A stretch of 23,141 nucleotides of DNA. It comes from MWDV01 sp964634255 (GTDB taxonomy: Bacteria; Verrucomicrobiota; Verrucomicrobiia; Limisphaerales; MWDV01). The stretch covers positions 1-23,141 of the forward strand of contig CAZWJC010000091.1 of the NCBI GenBank assembly GCA_964634255.1, written 5' to 3'. Positions 7,806 to 14,864 of the stretch are shown one piece after another. Made by a program: the position numbers and the translations under genes. Numbering within the stretch: position 1 is the stretch's first letter; each line of letters begins with the position of its first letter. The notes under the pieces were generated by a model. It was not told the origin of the DNA and did not search any database. It saw nothing but the letters and a program-made list of their open reading frames with translations.

Positions 7806-8942
7806 ATGGCGAACACTCAGAAGCCATCGCACGTCTGGCTGCGCAACGGCCAGGAAGCATTTCCCGCAATGCTCGTCGCCATTGCCGAAGCCCGCGTCAG
7901 CGTTCGGCTGGAGAAGTACATCTTCGCGCCCGACGACGTGGGACAGCGTTTCCGGAACGCGCTGGTCCTGGCTCGGCAGCGCGGCGTTCAAATCCAAGTG
8001 CTGGTGGACGCCGTGGGCTCGTACGGACTGGCCGCCGGCTTCTGGAAGCCCTTGACCGACGCGGGCGGCGAGGTGCGCTCCTTCAATCCCATCGCCCTGA
8101 ATCGCTTTGGCATTCGGAACCATCGCAAGCTGCTCGTCTGCGACGAGCAGGTGGCCTTCATCGGCGGATTCAACATTGCGTCATGGTGGGAGGGCGATGG
8201 CGTCACCCAAGGTTGGAGCGATGTCGGCTTGCGGATCGAAAGCCCGCTTGTCCATGAACTGGCCGCGAGTTTCGACGAGATGTTCGCGCGGGCGGACTTT
8301 CGCCACAAACGCTTCGCGCGCTTCCGCAGGACCGCGGCCAAGAAGGTCGTCCATCGTGCGGCCGAACAACTCTTGCTCAGCGGCCCGGGGTGGGGAGCAA
8401 ACCCGATTCGCCAGGCCCTGCATCGCGACATCTCAAAGGCGCGCGACGTGCGGATTGCCGTCGCCTATTTCCTGCCGTCCTGGCGGCTGCGGCGGGATCT
8501 GGCCCGCGTGGTCCGCCGGGGCGGCCGCGTGCAGTTGCTGCTGGCGGGCCGCACGGACGTGACCGTGTCCCAGTTGGCCGCGCGCAGCTTGTATCAACGC
8601 CTGTTGCGCGCGGGCGTGGAAATCACCGAATACCAGCCGCAGGTGCTGCACACGAAACTCTTCGTGATGGACCACGCGGTGTATCTCGGTTCGGCCAACC
8701 TCGATCCGCGCAGCCTAGCCATTAACTATGAATTGATGGTGCGCTTCCAAAACGAGACCCTCGCCATGGAAGCCCGCCTCCTGTGGGACGATTTGGCCAA
8801 GCACAGCCGCGAAGTCGATGCCCAGGGATGGCGGAAGTCGCGCTCGTTCTGGGGGAAGCTGAAGGAACGGTGGGCGTATTTCCTCCTCGCACGGCTTGAC
8901 CCTTACGTCGCGCGTTGGCAATGGCGCGCCCTACCCGACTGA
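7806..8942 (+). CDS. Phospholipase D family protein, cardiolipin-synthase-like
   Basis: 378-residue protein with two HKD phosphodiesterase motifs. HKD1 is NHRKLLVCD (H106, K108, D113) followed by FIGGFN. HKD2 is HTKLFVMD (H282, K284, D289) followed by YLGSANLDPRS. Two complete motifs in one chain and the GGFN / GSANLDPRS signatures fit bacterial cardiolipin synthases (ClsB/C-like), which transfer a phosphatidyl group between phospholipids at the inner membrane. There are no N-terminal membrane helices, unlike ClsA, so membrane contact would be peripheral. It is also slightly shorter than ClsB. No Shine-Dalgarno precedes the ATG; see the promoter candidate just upstream. It ends 7 bp from the convergent SirB1-like gene. 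A phospholipase or other phosphodiesterase role is possible because HKD motifs do not fix the substrate. Confidence 0.88.
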   Translation: MANTQKPSHVWLRNGQEAFPAMLVAIAEARVSVRLEKYIFAPDDVGQRFRNALVLARQRGVQIQVLVDAVGSYGLAAGFWKPLTDAGGEVRSFNPIALNRFGIRNHRKLLVCDEQVAFIGGFNIASWWEGDGVTQGWSDVGLRIESPLVHELAASFDEMFARADFRHKRFARFRRTAAKKVVHRAAEQLLLSGPGWGANPIRQALHRDISKARDVRIAVAYFLPSWRLRRDLARVVRRGGRVQLLLAGRTDVTVSQLAARSLYQRLLRAGVEITEYQPQVLHTKLFVMDHAVYLGSANLDPRSLAINYELMVRFQNETLAMEARLLWDDLAKHSREVDAQGWRKSRSFWGKLKERWAYFLLARLDPYVARWQWRALPD

Positions 8943-8949
8943 CGTCGCT

Positions 8950-9822
8950 TCAGTGTGTGAGCGCCACCAGGTACCGCTGAATGCGCGTCACTTCCTCGGT
9001 CATTTCGAGCTGGGTGTAAGCCTGGTGGAGATTGCCGCAGAGTCGGGTCAGCATGCGCCGCGGCGTGGCCGGCGTGAGGTATTCCTCCTGCAAGGCGTAA
9101 TGGCCGTGCAACAAGTAATGCACGCAATCGGCCTTGGTCATCAGTCGTCCGCCGTGGAAAGCGTCAATGTAAAGCTCCTCCGCCACGGATTGGTAACGGC
9201 AGACGAAGTGCCCAGGCAGGCCGATCCCGGCGATGGGCAATCGCAGCCGCCGCGCGAGCAGCAGATAGACGAGGCTCAAGCTGATCGGGATGCCCGTGCG
9301 CCGGTCAAGGACACGGTTCAGATAACTGTTCTCGGGATCGTAGTAATTCTCTTCGTTGCCGGCGAAGCCCAGCTCCGCGAACACATACTCGTTGATCGTG
9401 CCCAGAATATGCCGCGCGCTCCCCTTCGGATTGAGCCGCTCCCGCAACTCCGAGGCGTAGCTGTCCAGCAACGCCCCGTAGGCTTCCGTGTTGATCTCGG
9501 GGTACTGCGTCTGCGCCATCAGCAACGCGCCGGTCTCGAAGTCGAGGTTCTCGCCGTGTTGCAGGCAGAACGTCAGGAAAGCATCATCGGCCGCTTGGCG
9601 GGCGAAGTGGTTGATAATCTCGATGGCGCGGCGGCGCAACGCAGGCTCACCACTGAGCGTGTGGGGCCGCAGCCATTCGGCAGCGGGCGGTCCGCACGAA
9701 ATTAGCTTTTCCCGCACCGCATTGAAGACCAACGGATCGTCATCGGCCAACAGAACAATCAAGGCGGCTCGCTGACCGTCCGAAAGCTGGGGCGCTGGCT
9801 CGCTCTTCGCTGGCGCGTTCAT
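8950..9822 (-). CDS. SirB1-type transglutaminase-fold protein
   Basis: 290-residue cytoplasmic protein of the SirB1/transglutaminase-like family. An N-terminal helical region (about 12-78, HEAT-like) precedes the diagnostic block ENYYDPENSYLNRVLDRRTG and IPISLSLVYLLLARRLRLP (158-196), then GIGLPGHFVCRY with H205 and YIDAFHGG with D220. The His and Asp match positions of a transglutaminase triad. At the place where a catalytic Cys would sit, the chain reads ISLSL, so peptidase or transglutaminase activity is doubtful. ATG 9822 is chosen over the adjacent GTG at 9825. No Shine-Dalgarno is visible. The gene is divergent from hisS (156 bp between starts) and convergent with the phospholipase D gene. 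The biological role of this family is not established. Confidence 0.85.
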   Translation of the reverse strand: MNAPAKSEPAPQLSDGQRAALIVLLADDDPLVFNAVREKLISCGPPAAEWLRPHTLSGEPALRRRAIEIINHFARQAADDAFLTFCLQHGENLDFETGALLMAQTQYPEINTEAYGALLDSYASELRERLNPKGSARHILGTINEYVFAELGFAGNEENYYDPENSYLNRVLDRRTGIPISLSLVYLLLARRLRLPIAGIGLPGHFVCRYQSVAEELYIDAFHGGRLMTKADCVHYLLHGHYALQEEYLTPATPRRMLTRLCGNLHQAYTQLEMTEEVTRIQRYLVALTH

Positions 9823-9978
9823 CACGCTTGGGGATTAGATCAGAAGCGTTCGGAGATTTCAATGAGGAACCCGTCGCACCGCCCGGCGCGATGCCCCGGC
9901 GAGCCGCCCGAAACCACACCGCGCATACTCTTTTTCGTTTTTCCTTCCCCCGCCTGTCCCCTACTCTGCCGACACTGT

Positions 9979-11253
9979 ATGGAACGTTTGCCTGGTTTCC
10001 GTGATTTCTATCCCGAGCCCGTGCCCGCCGGCGACAATCTCGCCTGGAGCGCGGACGCCCGCGCGCACATCTTTGCCGCTTGGCGCGCCACCGCCCGCCG
10101 CTACGGCTTCCGCGAATACGACGGCCCGCCGCTTGAAACGCTGGAGCTCTACACCACCAAGAGCGGCGACGAGATCGTCGGCCAGCTCTACAACTTCGTG
10201 GACAAGGGCGAACGCGCCGTGGCCTTGCGCCCGGAGATGACGCCCACGCTCGCCCGCATGGTCGCCGCGCACGAGCGCAGCTACAAGAAGCCGATCAAGT
10301 GGTTCACCCTCCCGCAACTCTTCCGCTACGAACGCCAGCAAAAAGGCCGCCTGCGCGAGCACTTCCAGTTCAACGCGGACATCATCGGCGAGCCCGACGT
10401 GGCAGCGGACGCGGAGCTCATCGCGCTGGTCATTGATTCACTCCGCGCGCTGGGTTTGACGAGCGAGGACTTCGTGATCCGCGTCTCCAGTCGCAACGCG
10501 TGGCAGGAGTTTTTCACCGCGCGCAGCGCCGACGCCGCCAAGGCCTACGAGTTCTATCAGGCCGTGGACAAGCTGGAGCGCGAGAAGCCGGAAGAAAGCG
10601 CGAAGAAGTTTGCCGCCATCGGCATCTCGCACGACGAAGTCACGGCCTTCATCAACGAAGGCAAGCCCACCGCCGAGTTACAGACGGTACTGAACAACCT
10701 CGCCGCGCGCGGCTTAGCGGATTTCGTGAAGGTGGATTACCACGTCATCCGCGGGCTGGCCTACTACACGGGTGTCGTCTTCGAGGCGTTCGACAAGAAG
10801 GGTGAGTTCCGCGCCATCGCGGGCGGCGGGCGCTACGACAACCTCGTGAAGCTCATCAGCGGCGGCAAGGTGGACCTGCCCGCGCTCGGCTTCGGCATGG
10901 GCGATGTGGTCCTGCTGGAGCTCCTCAAAGCGCGCGGGCTGCTACCCAAGTTCACCAGCGGGCTCGACGTCTTCTGTCTCATCGAGGACGAGACGCTGCG
11001 GGCGGAGTCGTTGAAGCTGATCCAAAACCTGCGCAACGCCGGTCTGTCCGTGGACTACTCGTTGACGCCGGCCAAGCCGGACAAGCAGTTCAAGCGGGCC
11101 TTGGAACTGAGCGCCGCGAAAACCGCTGCCCTGGAGCGAACTCCGGCGGGCGAGCTTTCGGTCCGCATCAAAGACCTCAAGACGCGCGAGCAGAAGTCCG
11201 TTGCGCTCCCCGAAGTCGTCCACGTCCTGGCCAGCCCTCAGCCGAAACCATGA
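9979..11253 (+). CDS. hisS: Histidyl-tRNA synthetase
   Basis: Class II aminoacyl-tRNA synthetase (424 aa) that charges tRNA-His. ATG 9979 places the standard opening MERLPGFRDFYPEP at residue 1; an in-frame extension upstream is low-complexity and rejected. Motif 2 is FRYERQQKGRLREHFQ (115-130). The histidine-specific loop RGLAYYTG is at 258-265 and GGGRYDNL at 282-289. The C-terminal anticodon-binding domain runs from about 327 to 412. The motif-3 region reads ALGFGMGDVVL (302-312), whereas E. coli-type enzymes have GFAMGLERL with an ATP-contacting Arg. That arginine is absent, and I believe this variant recurs in a HisRS subgroup. A pyrimidine-rich tract lies at about 9927-9967 upstream, with no Shine-Dalgarno. 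A REPIN-like repeat follows 33 bp after the stop. Confidence 0.95.
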   Translation: MERLPGFRDFYPEPVPAGDNLAWSADARAHIFAAWRATARRYGFREYDGPPLETLELYTTKSGDEIVGQLYNFVDKGERAVALRPEMTPTLARMVAAHERSYKKPIKWFTLPQLFRYERQQKGRLREHFQFNADIIGEPDVAADAELIALVIDSLRALGLTSEDFVIRVSSRNAWQEFFTARSADAAKAYEFYQAVDKLEREKPEESAKKFAAIGISHDEVTAFINEGKPTAELQTVLNNLAARGLADFVKVDYHVIRGLAYYTGVVFEAFDKKGEFRAIAGGGRYDNLVKLISGGKVDLPALGFGMGDVVLLELLKARGLLPKFTSGLDVFCLIEDETLRAESLKLIQNLRNAGLSVDYSLTPAKPDKQFKRALELSAAKTAALERTPAGELSVRIKDLKTREQKSVALPEVVHVLASPQPKP

Positions 11254-11286
11254 GTATGCACTGGAACACGTCGCTCCTCATGTCAC

Positions 11287-11394
11287 GGCGCGCGGCTGTC
11301 CCAGCCGCAGCAATGTACTACCGCCCATCGGTGTCGGCCAGGTTCGATGCCTTTCCGGTTTCTCGAGTTGCCGCGAGTGTGACACCCTCGCGCC
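11287..11394. repeat. REPIN-like inverted hairpin pair A (after hisS)
   Basis: A 27-bp unit at 11287-11313 contains the hairpin GCGGCTG-TCC-CAGCCGC. An inverted, diverged unit at 11368-11394 matches its reverse complement at 21 of 27 positions by my hand alignment. In the diverged copy one stem pair is replaced by its complementary swap (C-G to G-C) and two pairs are lost. The first unit is identical over 27 bp to the one at 11938-11964. It occupies the hisS/GNAT intergenic gap and has no coding potential. Confidence 0.7.
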
Positions 11395-11452
11395 GGAACC
11401 CAGGGAGAATCGGCATCGTCACTGTCAAACCTGCATAACCAGTTTTCCCACC

Positions 11453-11932
11453 ATGCCCAAGCTCCCTGCCGATCTGGAAATCCGCCCGATGCGCCGCCCG
11501 GAGGAGGCGGACCTCGCCGCTGATTTCATCGTCACTTCCGAACCGTGGATCACGTTGCGTCGGGACAAGCCGACGGTGATGAAGGTCCTGCTGAACCCGA
11601 CCCGCGAAGTCTATGTGCCAGTCACCGGCGGCGAGATCATCGGCGTCCTGATCCTGCACCTCGACGGCGTGTTGAATGGCTACCTCCAAACCGTGGCGGT
11701 GCGGAAAGACTGGCGTTGCAGCGGCGTGGGCACGCGGCTGATCCAGTTCGCCGAGGAACGCATTTTCAGCCAAAGCCCGAACGTCTTCATCTGCGTCTCC
11801 TCGTTCAACGAGCATGCCCAGCGGCTTTACGCCCGGCTCGGCTACGAGCGCGTCGGCGAGTTCAAGGAGTACTCGGTCCGCGGTCACCACGAACACCTCC
11901 TGCGCAAGACCAAAGGTCCATGGCTGCCGTGA
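11453..11932 (+). CDS. GNAT-family N-acetyltransferase
   Basis: 159-residue acyl-CoA-dependent N-acetyltransferase. The acetyl-CoA pyrophosphate-binding motif A is seen as VAVRKDWRCSGVGTRLIQFA (R88, G91, G93). It is preceded by the paired strands EIIGVLILHLDG and NGYLQTVAV, and followed by the C-terminal signature NEHAQRLYARLGYERVGEFKEY (119-140). ATG 11453 begins MPKLPADLEIRPMRRPEEAD, the typical first strand and helix; an upstream in-frame extension runs through the repeat element and is rejected. No signal peptide. Both flanks carry copies of the same REPIN-like element. The substrate (protein N-terminus, amino sugar, antibiotic or polyamine) cannot be told from the sequence. Confidence 0.9.
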   Translation: MPKLPADLEIRPMRRPEEADLAADFIVTSEPWITLRRDKPTVMKVLLNPTREVYVPVTGGEIIGVLILHLDGVLNGYLQTVAVRKDWRCSGVGTRLIQFAEERIFSQSPNVFICVSSFNEHAQRLYARLGYERVGEFKEYSVRGHHEHLLRKTKGPWLP

Positions 11933-11937
11933 GGCCC

Positions 11938-12084
11938 GGCGCGCGGCTGTCCCAGCCGCAGCAACGCCTGTTGCCATTGCAACGCACAAACCACTCAAGT
12001 CTCCGCTTGCAGCAAAGGTCATGTCGCTCCCAATCCATGCCTTCGACCTTTTCCAGCTCGCTGCGGCTGGGACAGCCGCGCGCC
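11938..12084. repeat. REPIN-like inverted hairpin pair B (after the GNAT gene)
   Basis: A 27-bp unit at 11938-11964 is identical to 11287-11313. A 25-bp exact inverted copy lies at 12060-12084, and the two flank a 95-bp spacer. Each unit folds as GCGGCTG / CAGCCGC with a 3-nt loop. Before the inverted unit both this element and element A carry ATGCCTT and then a T-rich patch, so they share more than the terminal units. The layout (two REP-like hairpins head to head) resembles REPINs mobilised by RAYT transposases. No such transposase is in the window. Confidence 0.75.
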
Positions 12085-12099
12085 AGGTAGTAACTCCGC

Positions 12100-12127
12100 T
12101 TGACGTGCCTCGCTTCCGCCCTAGATT
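12100..12127 (+). promoter_or_regulatory. Candidate sigma-70 promoter of the MFS exporter gene
   Basis: TTGACG (12100-12105), a 16-nt spacer and TAGATT (12122-12127) match the sigma-70 consensus at 5/6 and 4/6 positions. They lie just beyond REPIN-like element B and about 60 bp before the ATG at 12187. The predicted leader is about 50 nt. Confidence 0.4.
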
Positions 12128-12186
12128 CGGCCCATGTCATTCGCAAACCCGCCGGTCACTGCAGTTGCCGCCTGACAAGCTGACGC

Positions 12187-13470
12187 ATGAAGAAACCGTC
12201 GCTGTTGGTCATCTGGCTCACCGTCTTCATTGACCTGGTCGGCTTTGGCATCGTCGTGCCGCTGGTGCCGGTTTACGCCCGGCACTTCGAGGCGCACGGC
12301 TTCGTCATCGGGCTCATCATCGCGGCGTTCTCGGCGATGCAGTTCATCTCGGCGCCGGTCTGGGGACGGCTCTCCGACCGCATCGGGCGCCGGCCGGTTC
12401 TGCTCGTCAGCACCTTCGGGGCGGCCATTTCTTACGTGCTGTTCGCACTCAGTTCCGGGCTGGAGAATCACATCGCCGCGCTGTGGCTGATGGTGATCTC
12501 CCGGGCTTTCGCCGGCATTTGCGGCGGCAACATCGTCGTCGCCCAGGCCTACATTGCGGACATCTCGCCACCCGAGGTGCGCTCGAAGCGAATGGGACTG
12601 ATCGGCATGGCGTTCGGAATGGGCTTCATCTTCGGACCGATCATCGGTGGCGTAAGTTTGAAACACCTGGGCGGCGCCGGCCCCGGCTGGATCGCCGCCG
12701 GACTTTGCGCCGCAAACTTCCTGCTCGCGCTCTTCATCCTTACGGAAAGCCGAAAGCCGACCTCGGAACACGTCGTCCAGCGCCCCCATCTGGATCAATG
12801 GCTGCACACGCTGCGCACGCCGAAGATCGGCCTGCTCGTCATCGTGTTCTTCCTAGCGACGTTCTGCTTCAGTTGCTTCGAGAGCACGCTGCCCCTGCTG
12901 GTCAGCGATAACTTCCACCTCGACATCCACCGGGACGAGGCGTCCGCCACGACCGTGGTTTATCTGTTCGCCTATTGCGGGATCATCGGCGCGTTCGTGC
13001 AAGGCGGGGCGATCGGCCGGCTCGTCAAGCGGCTGGGCGAAGCAAGGCTCATTGCCTGGAGTCTGGTGATCACCGCCGTCAGTCTCGCGGTGCTGCCGTT
13101 CATCAAAGGCACGGCCCAACTCTCCTGGGGAATTCTCTTGCGTGCCGAGGGTTTGACCTGGGTGATCATGCTCGTGGCGCTAGCCATTCTCTCCATCGGC
13201 ACCAGCTTGACCCGCCCGCCACTGTTCGGCCTGCTCTCCAACCTGACCCACGAGAGCGAACAAGGCGCGAACATCGGCGTGGCCCAGGGCGCCGGCAGCT
13301 TGGCGCGCATCCTCGGCCCGATCTTCGCCACCACGACGCTTCACTACCTTCCTGCCCTGCCTTACTTGATCTGCACCGTGGTATTGTTGGCGACCGCAGC
13401 CTTGTTCTTGCCGCGCATGCGGGATGCCTCGCCGGCAGCCTCGACCGCACCGGCAGCGACAGCTTCCTAG
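12187..13470 (+). CDS. MFS transporter, DHA1/TetA-like proton antiporter
   Basis: 427-residue integral inner-membrane protein with about twelve hydrophobic segments. Motif A is GRLSDRIGRRPVLL (60-73) in the loop after helix 2. The antiporter motif C is seen as GMAFGMGFIFGPIIGG (140-155) in helix 5. Together they place it among drug:H+ antiporters of the DHA1 group (TetA/multidrug-like), which expel compounds in exchange for protons. It starts MKKPSLLVIWLTVFIDLVGFGIVVPLVPVY, the usual first helix. The C-terminus ends in a short Ala/Ser/Thr/Pro-rich tail (ASPAASTAPAATAS) that looks disordered. The next gene begins 56 bp downstream. The substrate cannot be assigned; nothing nearby points to tetracycline specifically. 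Confidence 0.9.
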   Translation: MKKPSLLVIWLTVFIDLVGFGIVVPLVPVYARHFEAHGFVIGLIIAAFSAMQFISAPVWGRLSDRIGRRPVLLVSTFGAAISYVLFALSSGLENHIAALWLMVISRAFAGICGGNIVVAQAYIADISPPEVRSKRMGLIGMAFGMGFIFGPIIGGVSLKHLGGAGPGWIAAGLCAANFLLALFILTESRKPTSEHVVQRPHLDQWLHTLRTPKIGLLVIVFFLATFCFSCFESTLPLLVSDNFHLDIHRDEASATTVVYLFAYCGIIGAFVQGGAIGRLVKRLGEARLIAWSLVITAVSLAVLPFIKGTAQLSWGILLRAEGLTWVIMLVALAILSIGTSLTRPPLFGLLSNLTHESEQGANIGVAQGAGSLARILGPIFATTTLHYLPALPYLICTVVLLATAALFLPRMRDASPAASTAPAATAS

Positions 13471-13491
13471 TCTGCGAGGCGCGGATTCTGG

Positions 13492-13519
13492 TTGGCCAAA
13501 GTCGCGCGTTGGTTATCCT
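13492..13519 (+). promoter_or_regulatory. Candidate promoter of the nagZ-like gene
   Basis: TTGGCC (13492-13497), a 16-nt spacer and TATCCT (13514-13519) form a weak sigma-70-like pair. The hexamer ends 7 nt before the ATG at 13527, the same spacing as in front of the phospholipase D gene. There is no Shine-Dalgarno, so transcription may start at the ATG. Confidence 0.3.
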
Positions 13520-13526
13520 GCGCCAC

Positions 13527-14591
13527 ATGGCAACGCTCAACTCCGCTCCCACTCTGCAGGACAAGATCGGCCAGATGGTGTTGGCCGGTTTCCGCGGCCT
13601 TGAAGTCAAGGACAGCGATCCCATCATCCAGGACCTCCGCACGCGCAATCTCGGCGCGGCGATCCTTTTCGACCAGGACGTGGGCGACAAAACGCTTCCG
13701 TGGCGCAACGTGCAGTCGCCCGCCCAAGTGAAGGCACTCGTCGCATCACTGCACCGCGCCGCGCAAACGCCGCTGCTCGTCTCGATTGACCAGGAAGGCG
13801 GCCGCGTGAACCGGCTCAAGGCGGCTTACGGCTTTCCGGAGACGCTCTCGCACGAGGAACTCGGCAGCCGGAACGACCCTGCGTTCACCTTCAGCCATGC
13901 GGAGATGATCGCCCAGACACTCGCCAGCGTCGGCCTCAACCTGAACCTCGCACCAGTGGTGGACCTGGACGCCAACCCCGACAACCCGATCATCAAAGGC
14001 AAGAAGCGGAGTTTTCATTCCGATCCAGAGATCGTCGCCACGCACGCCATCGAATACGCGCGGGCACATCTCAAGCACGGCGTTCTGATTTGCCCGAAAC
14101 ATTTCCCCGGCCACGGCAGCGCCATAGGCGACACCCACCTCGGCCTCGTCAACGTGACCCGCACCTGGAACGAGCGCGAACTGATAGCCTTCAAGCGGAT
14201 GATTGACGCTGGCATCGTCGAGATCATCATGACTGCGCACGTCTTCAACGCGAACCTCGACCCCGAGCGCCCGGCCACGCTCTCGCCGCGCATCCTCCAA
14301 GGCATCTTGCGCGACAAGCTCGGCTACCGCGGCGTCATCATCAGCGACGACATGGAGATGAAAGCCATCACGTCGCAGTTCGGTTTGGAGAACGCCATCC
14401 AGTTCGGCATCGAAGCCGGCTTGGACATGCTCTGTTTCGGCAACAACATGACGCACGACCCAAACATCGGCGAGAAAGTCATCGGCATCATCCAGCGGCT
14501 GGTGGAAACCGGCAAACTCGCCGAGGCGCGGATTGACGAATCTTACCGTCGGATCATGACGCTCAAAAGAACGTTGCCGAAGCTGACGTAG
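13527..14591 (+). CDS. nagZ: Beta-N-acetylhexosaminidase, glycoside hydrolase family 3 (NagZ-like)
   Basis: 354-residue GH3 enzyme that would cleave GlcNAc from GlcNAc-anhydroMurNAc (peptides) during peptidoglycan recycling. Visible family motifs are VSIDQEGGRVNRL (85-97), LAPVVDLDAN (141-150), KHFPGHG with the His acid/base dyad segment SAIGDTH (191-204; D202, H204), MTAHV (235-239) and IISDDMEM (271-278), which contains the nucleophilic Asp. There is no signal peptide, which fits cytoplasmic NagZ rather than a secreted beta-glucosidase. ATG 13527 is chosen because the conserved fold starts at once (LQDKIGQMVLAGFRG). A much longer in-frame extension overlaps the MFS gene and is rejected. The stop overlaps the first base of a hairpin cluster. 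A related GH3 specificity remains possible. Confidence 0.9.
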   Translation: MATLNSAPTLQDKIGQMVLAGFRGLEVKDSDPIIQDLRTRNLGAAILFDQDVGDKTLPWRNVQSPAQVKALVASLHRAAQTPLLVSIDQEGGRVNRLKAAYGFPETLSHEELGSRNDPAFTFSHAEMIAQTLASVGLNLNLAPVVDLDANPDNPIIKGKKRSFHSDPEIVATHAIEYARAHLKHGVLICPKHFPGHGSAIGDTHLGLVNVTRTWNERELIAFKRMIDAGIVEIIMTAHVFNANLDPERPATLSPRILQGILRDKLGYRGVIISDDMEMKAITSQFGLENAIQFGIEAGLDMLCFGNNMTHDPNIGEKVIGIIQRLVETGKLAEARIDESYRRIMTLKRTLPKLT

Positions 14592-14651
14592 CGGCGGTCG
14601 GCAGACCGCCGCACACTTTCTTCCAAATGGCGGCTTTCTGCCGAAAGCCGC
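14591..14651. repeat. Inverted hairpin pair I after nagZ
   Basis: Hairpin 1: GCGGCGGTC (14591-14599), loop GGCA, GACCGCCGC (14604-14612). Hairpin 2: GCGGCTTTC (14630-14638), loop TGCC, GAAAGCCGC (14643-14651). Read on the minus strand, hairpin 2 has the same loop and flanks as hairpin 1 (TCGGCAGA core). Two stem pairs differ, and both arms changed together (GG/CC to TT/AA). The first hairpin could also act as a terminator for nagZ, but no T run follows it. Confidence 0.75.
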
Positions 14652-14668
14652 TGTGTGCGCACCCTAAA

Positions 14669-14750
14669 CGTGCTGCCGCGCATCCTGCCGGCAGATCAAA
14701 TTGCGCTCCGCCTTTGAGAGTGGAGCTTCGGGCAGGATGCCCGAAGCACG
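14669..14750. repeat. Inverted hairpin pair II upstream of the beta-helix gene
   Basis: Copy a (14669-14694): CGTG, stem CTGCCG (14673-14678), a CGCATCCTGC loop and CGGCAG (14689-14694). Copy b, inverted: GCTTCGGGC (14725-14733), AGGAT, GCCCGAAGC (14739-14747), then ACG. On the minus strand copy b starts CGTGCTTCGG and has the same GCATCCTGCC centre as copy a. The stems have different sequences but both remain paired. The two GCATCCTGCC cores are therefore also inverted arms of each other (14680-14689 and 14731-14740). Confidence 0.7.
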
Positions 14751-14779
14751 CTTATCCTCTTCGCATCCTCCTGTCTTTG

Positions 14780-14818
14780 CTGTTCAAATCCGCTTCCGGG
14801 CTTTTTCGAGTTGAACAG
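14780..14818 (+). promoter_or_regulatory. Inverted repeat before the beta-helix gene
   Basis: CTGTTCAA (14780-14787) and TTGAACAG (14811-14818) are perfect 8-bp inverted arms 23 bp apart, about 50-85 bp before the ATG at 14865. They could be operator half-sites or a leader hairpin. A strong Shine-Dalgarno AGGAAGGA (14852-14859) follows, 5 nt before that ATG. It fixes the start over a TTG at 14811. Confidence 0.35.
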
Positions 14819-14864
14819 TCCGCGGGCGACTGCTTCACTGGACCGGGTTTCAGGAAGGAATGCC

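Noticed and set aside
9862..9978. 39-codon N-terminal extension of hisS
   Set aside because: Pro/Arg/Phe-rich and without homology. The canonical HisRS opening is at 9979.
11250..11438. Small frame (62 codons) whose ATG overlaps the hisS stop
   Set aside because: It runs through the REPIN-like element and ends in it. The Ala/Arg-rich translation is what that hairpin yields in any frame, and there is no ribosome site.
11201..11452. N-terminal extension of the GNAT frame
   Set aside because: It overlaps the end of hisS and the repeat element. The acetyltransferase fold begins at 11453.
12975..13526. N-terminal extension of the nagZ frame (184 codons)
   Set aside because: It overlaps the MFS gene in another frame and has Arg/His-rich junk composition. 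GH3 homology starts just after the ATG at 13527.
14811..14864. TTG start 18 codons upstream for the beta-helix protein
   Set aside because: It would place charged residues before the signal peptide. The strong AGGAAGGA site serves the ATG at 14865.
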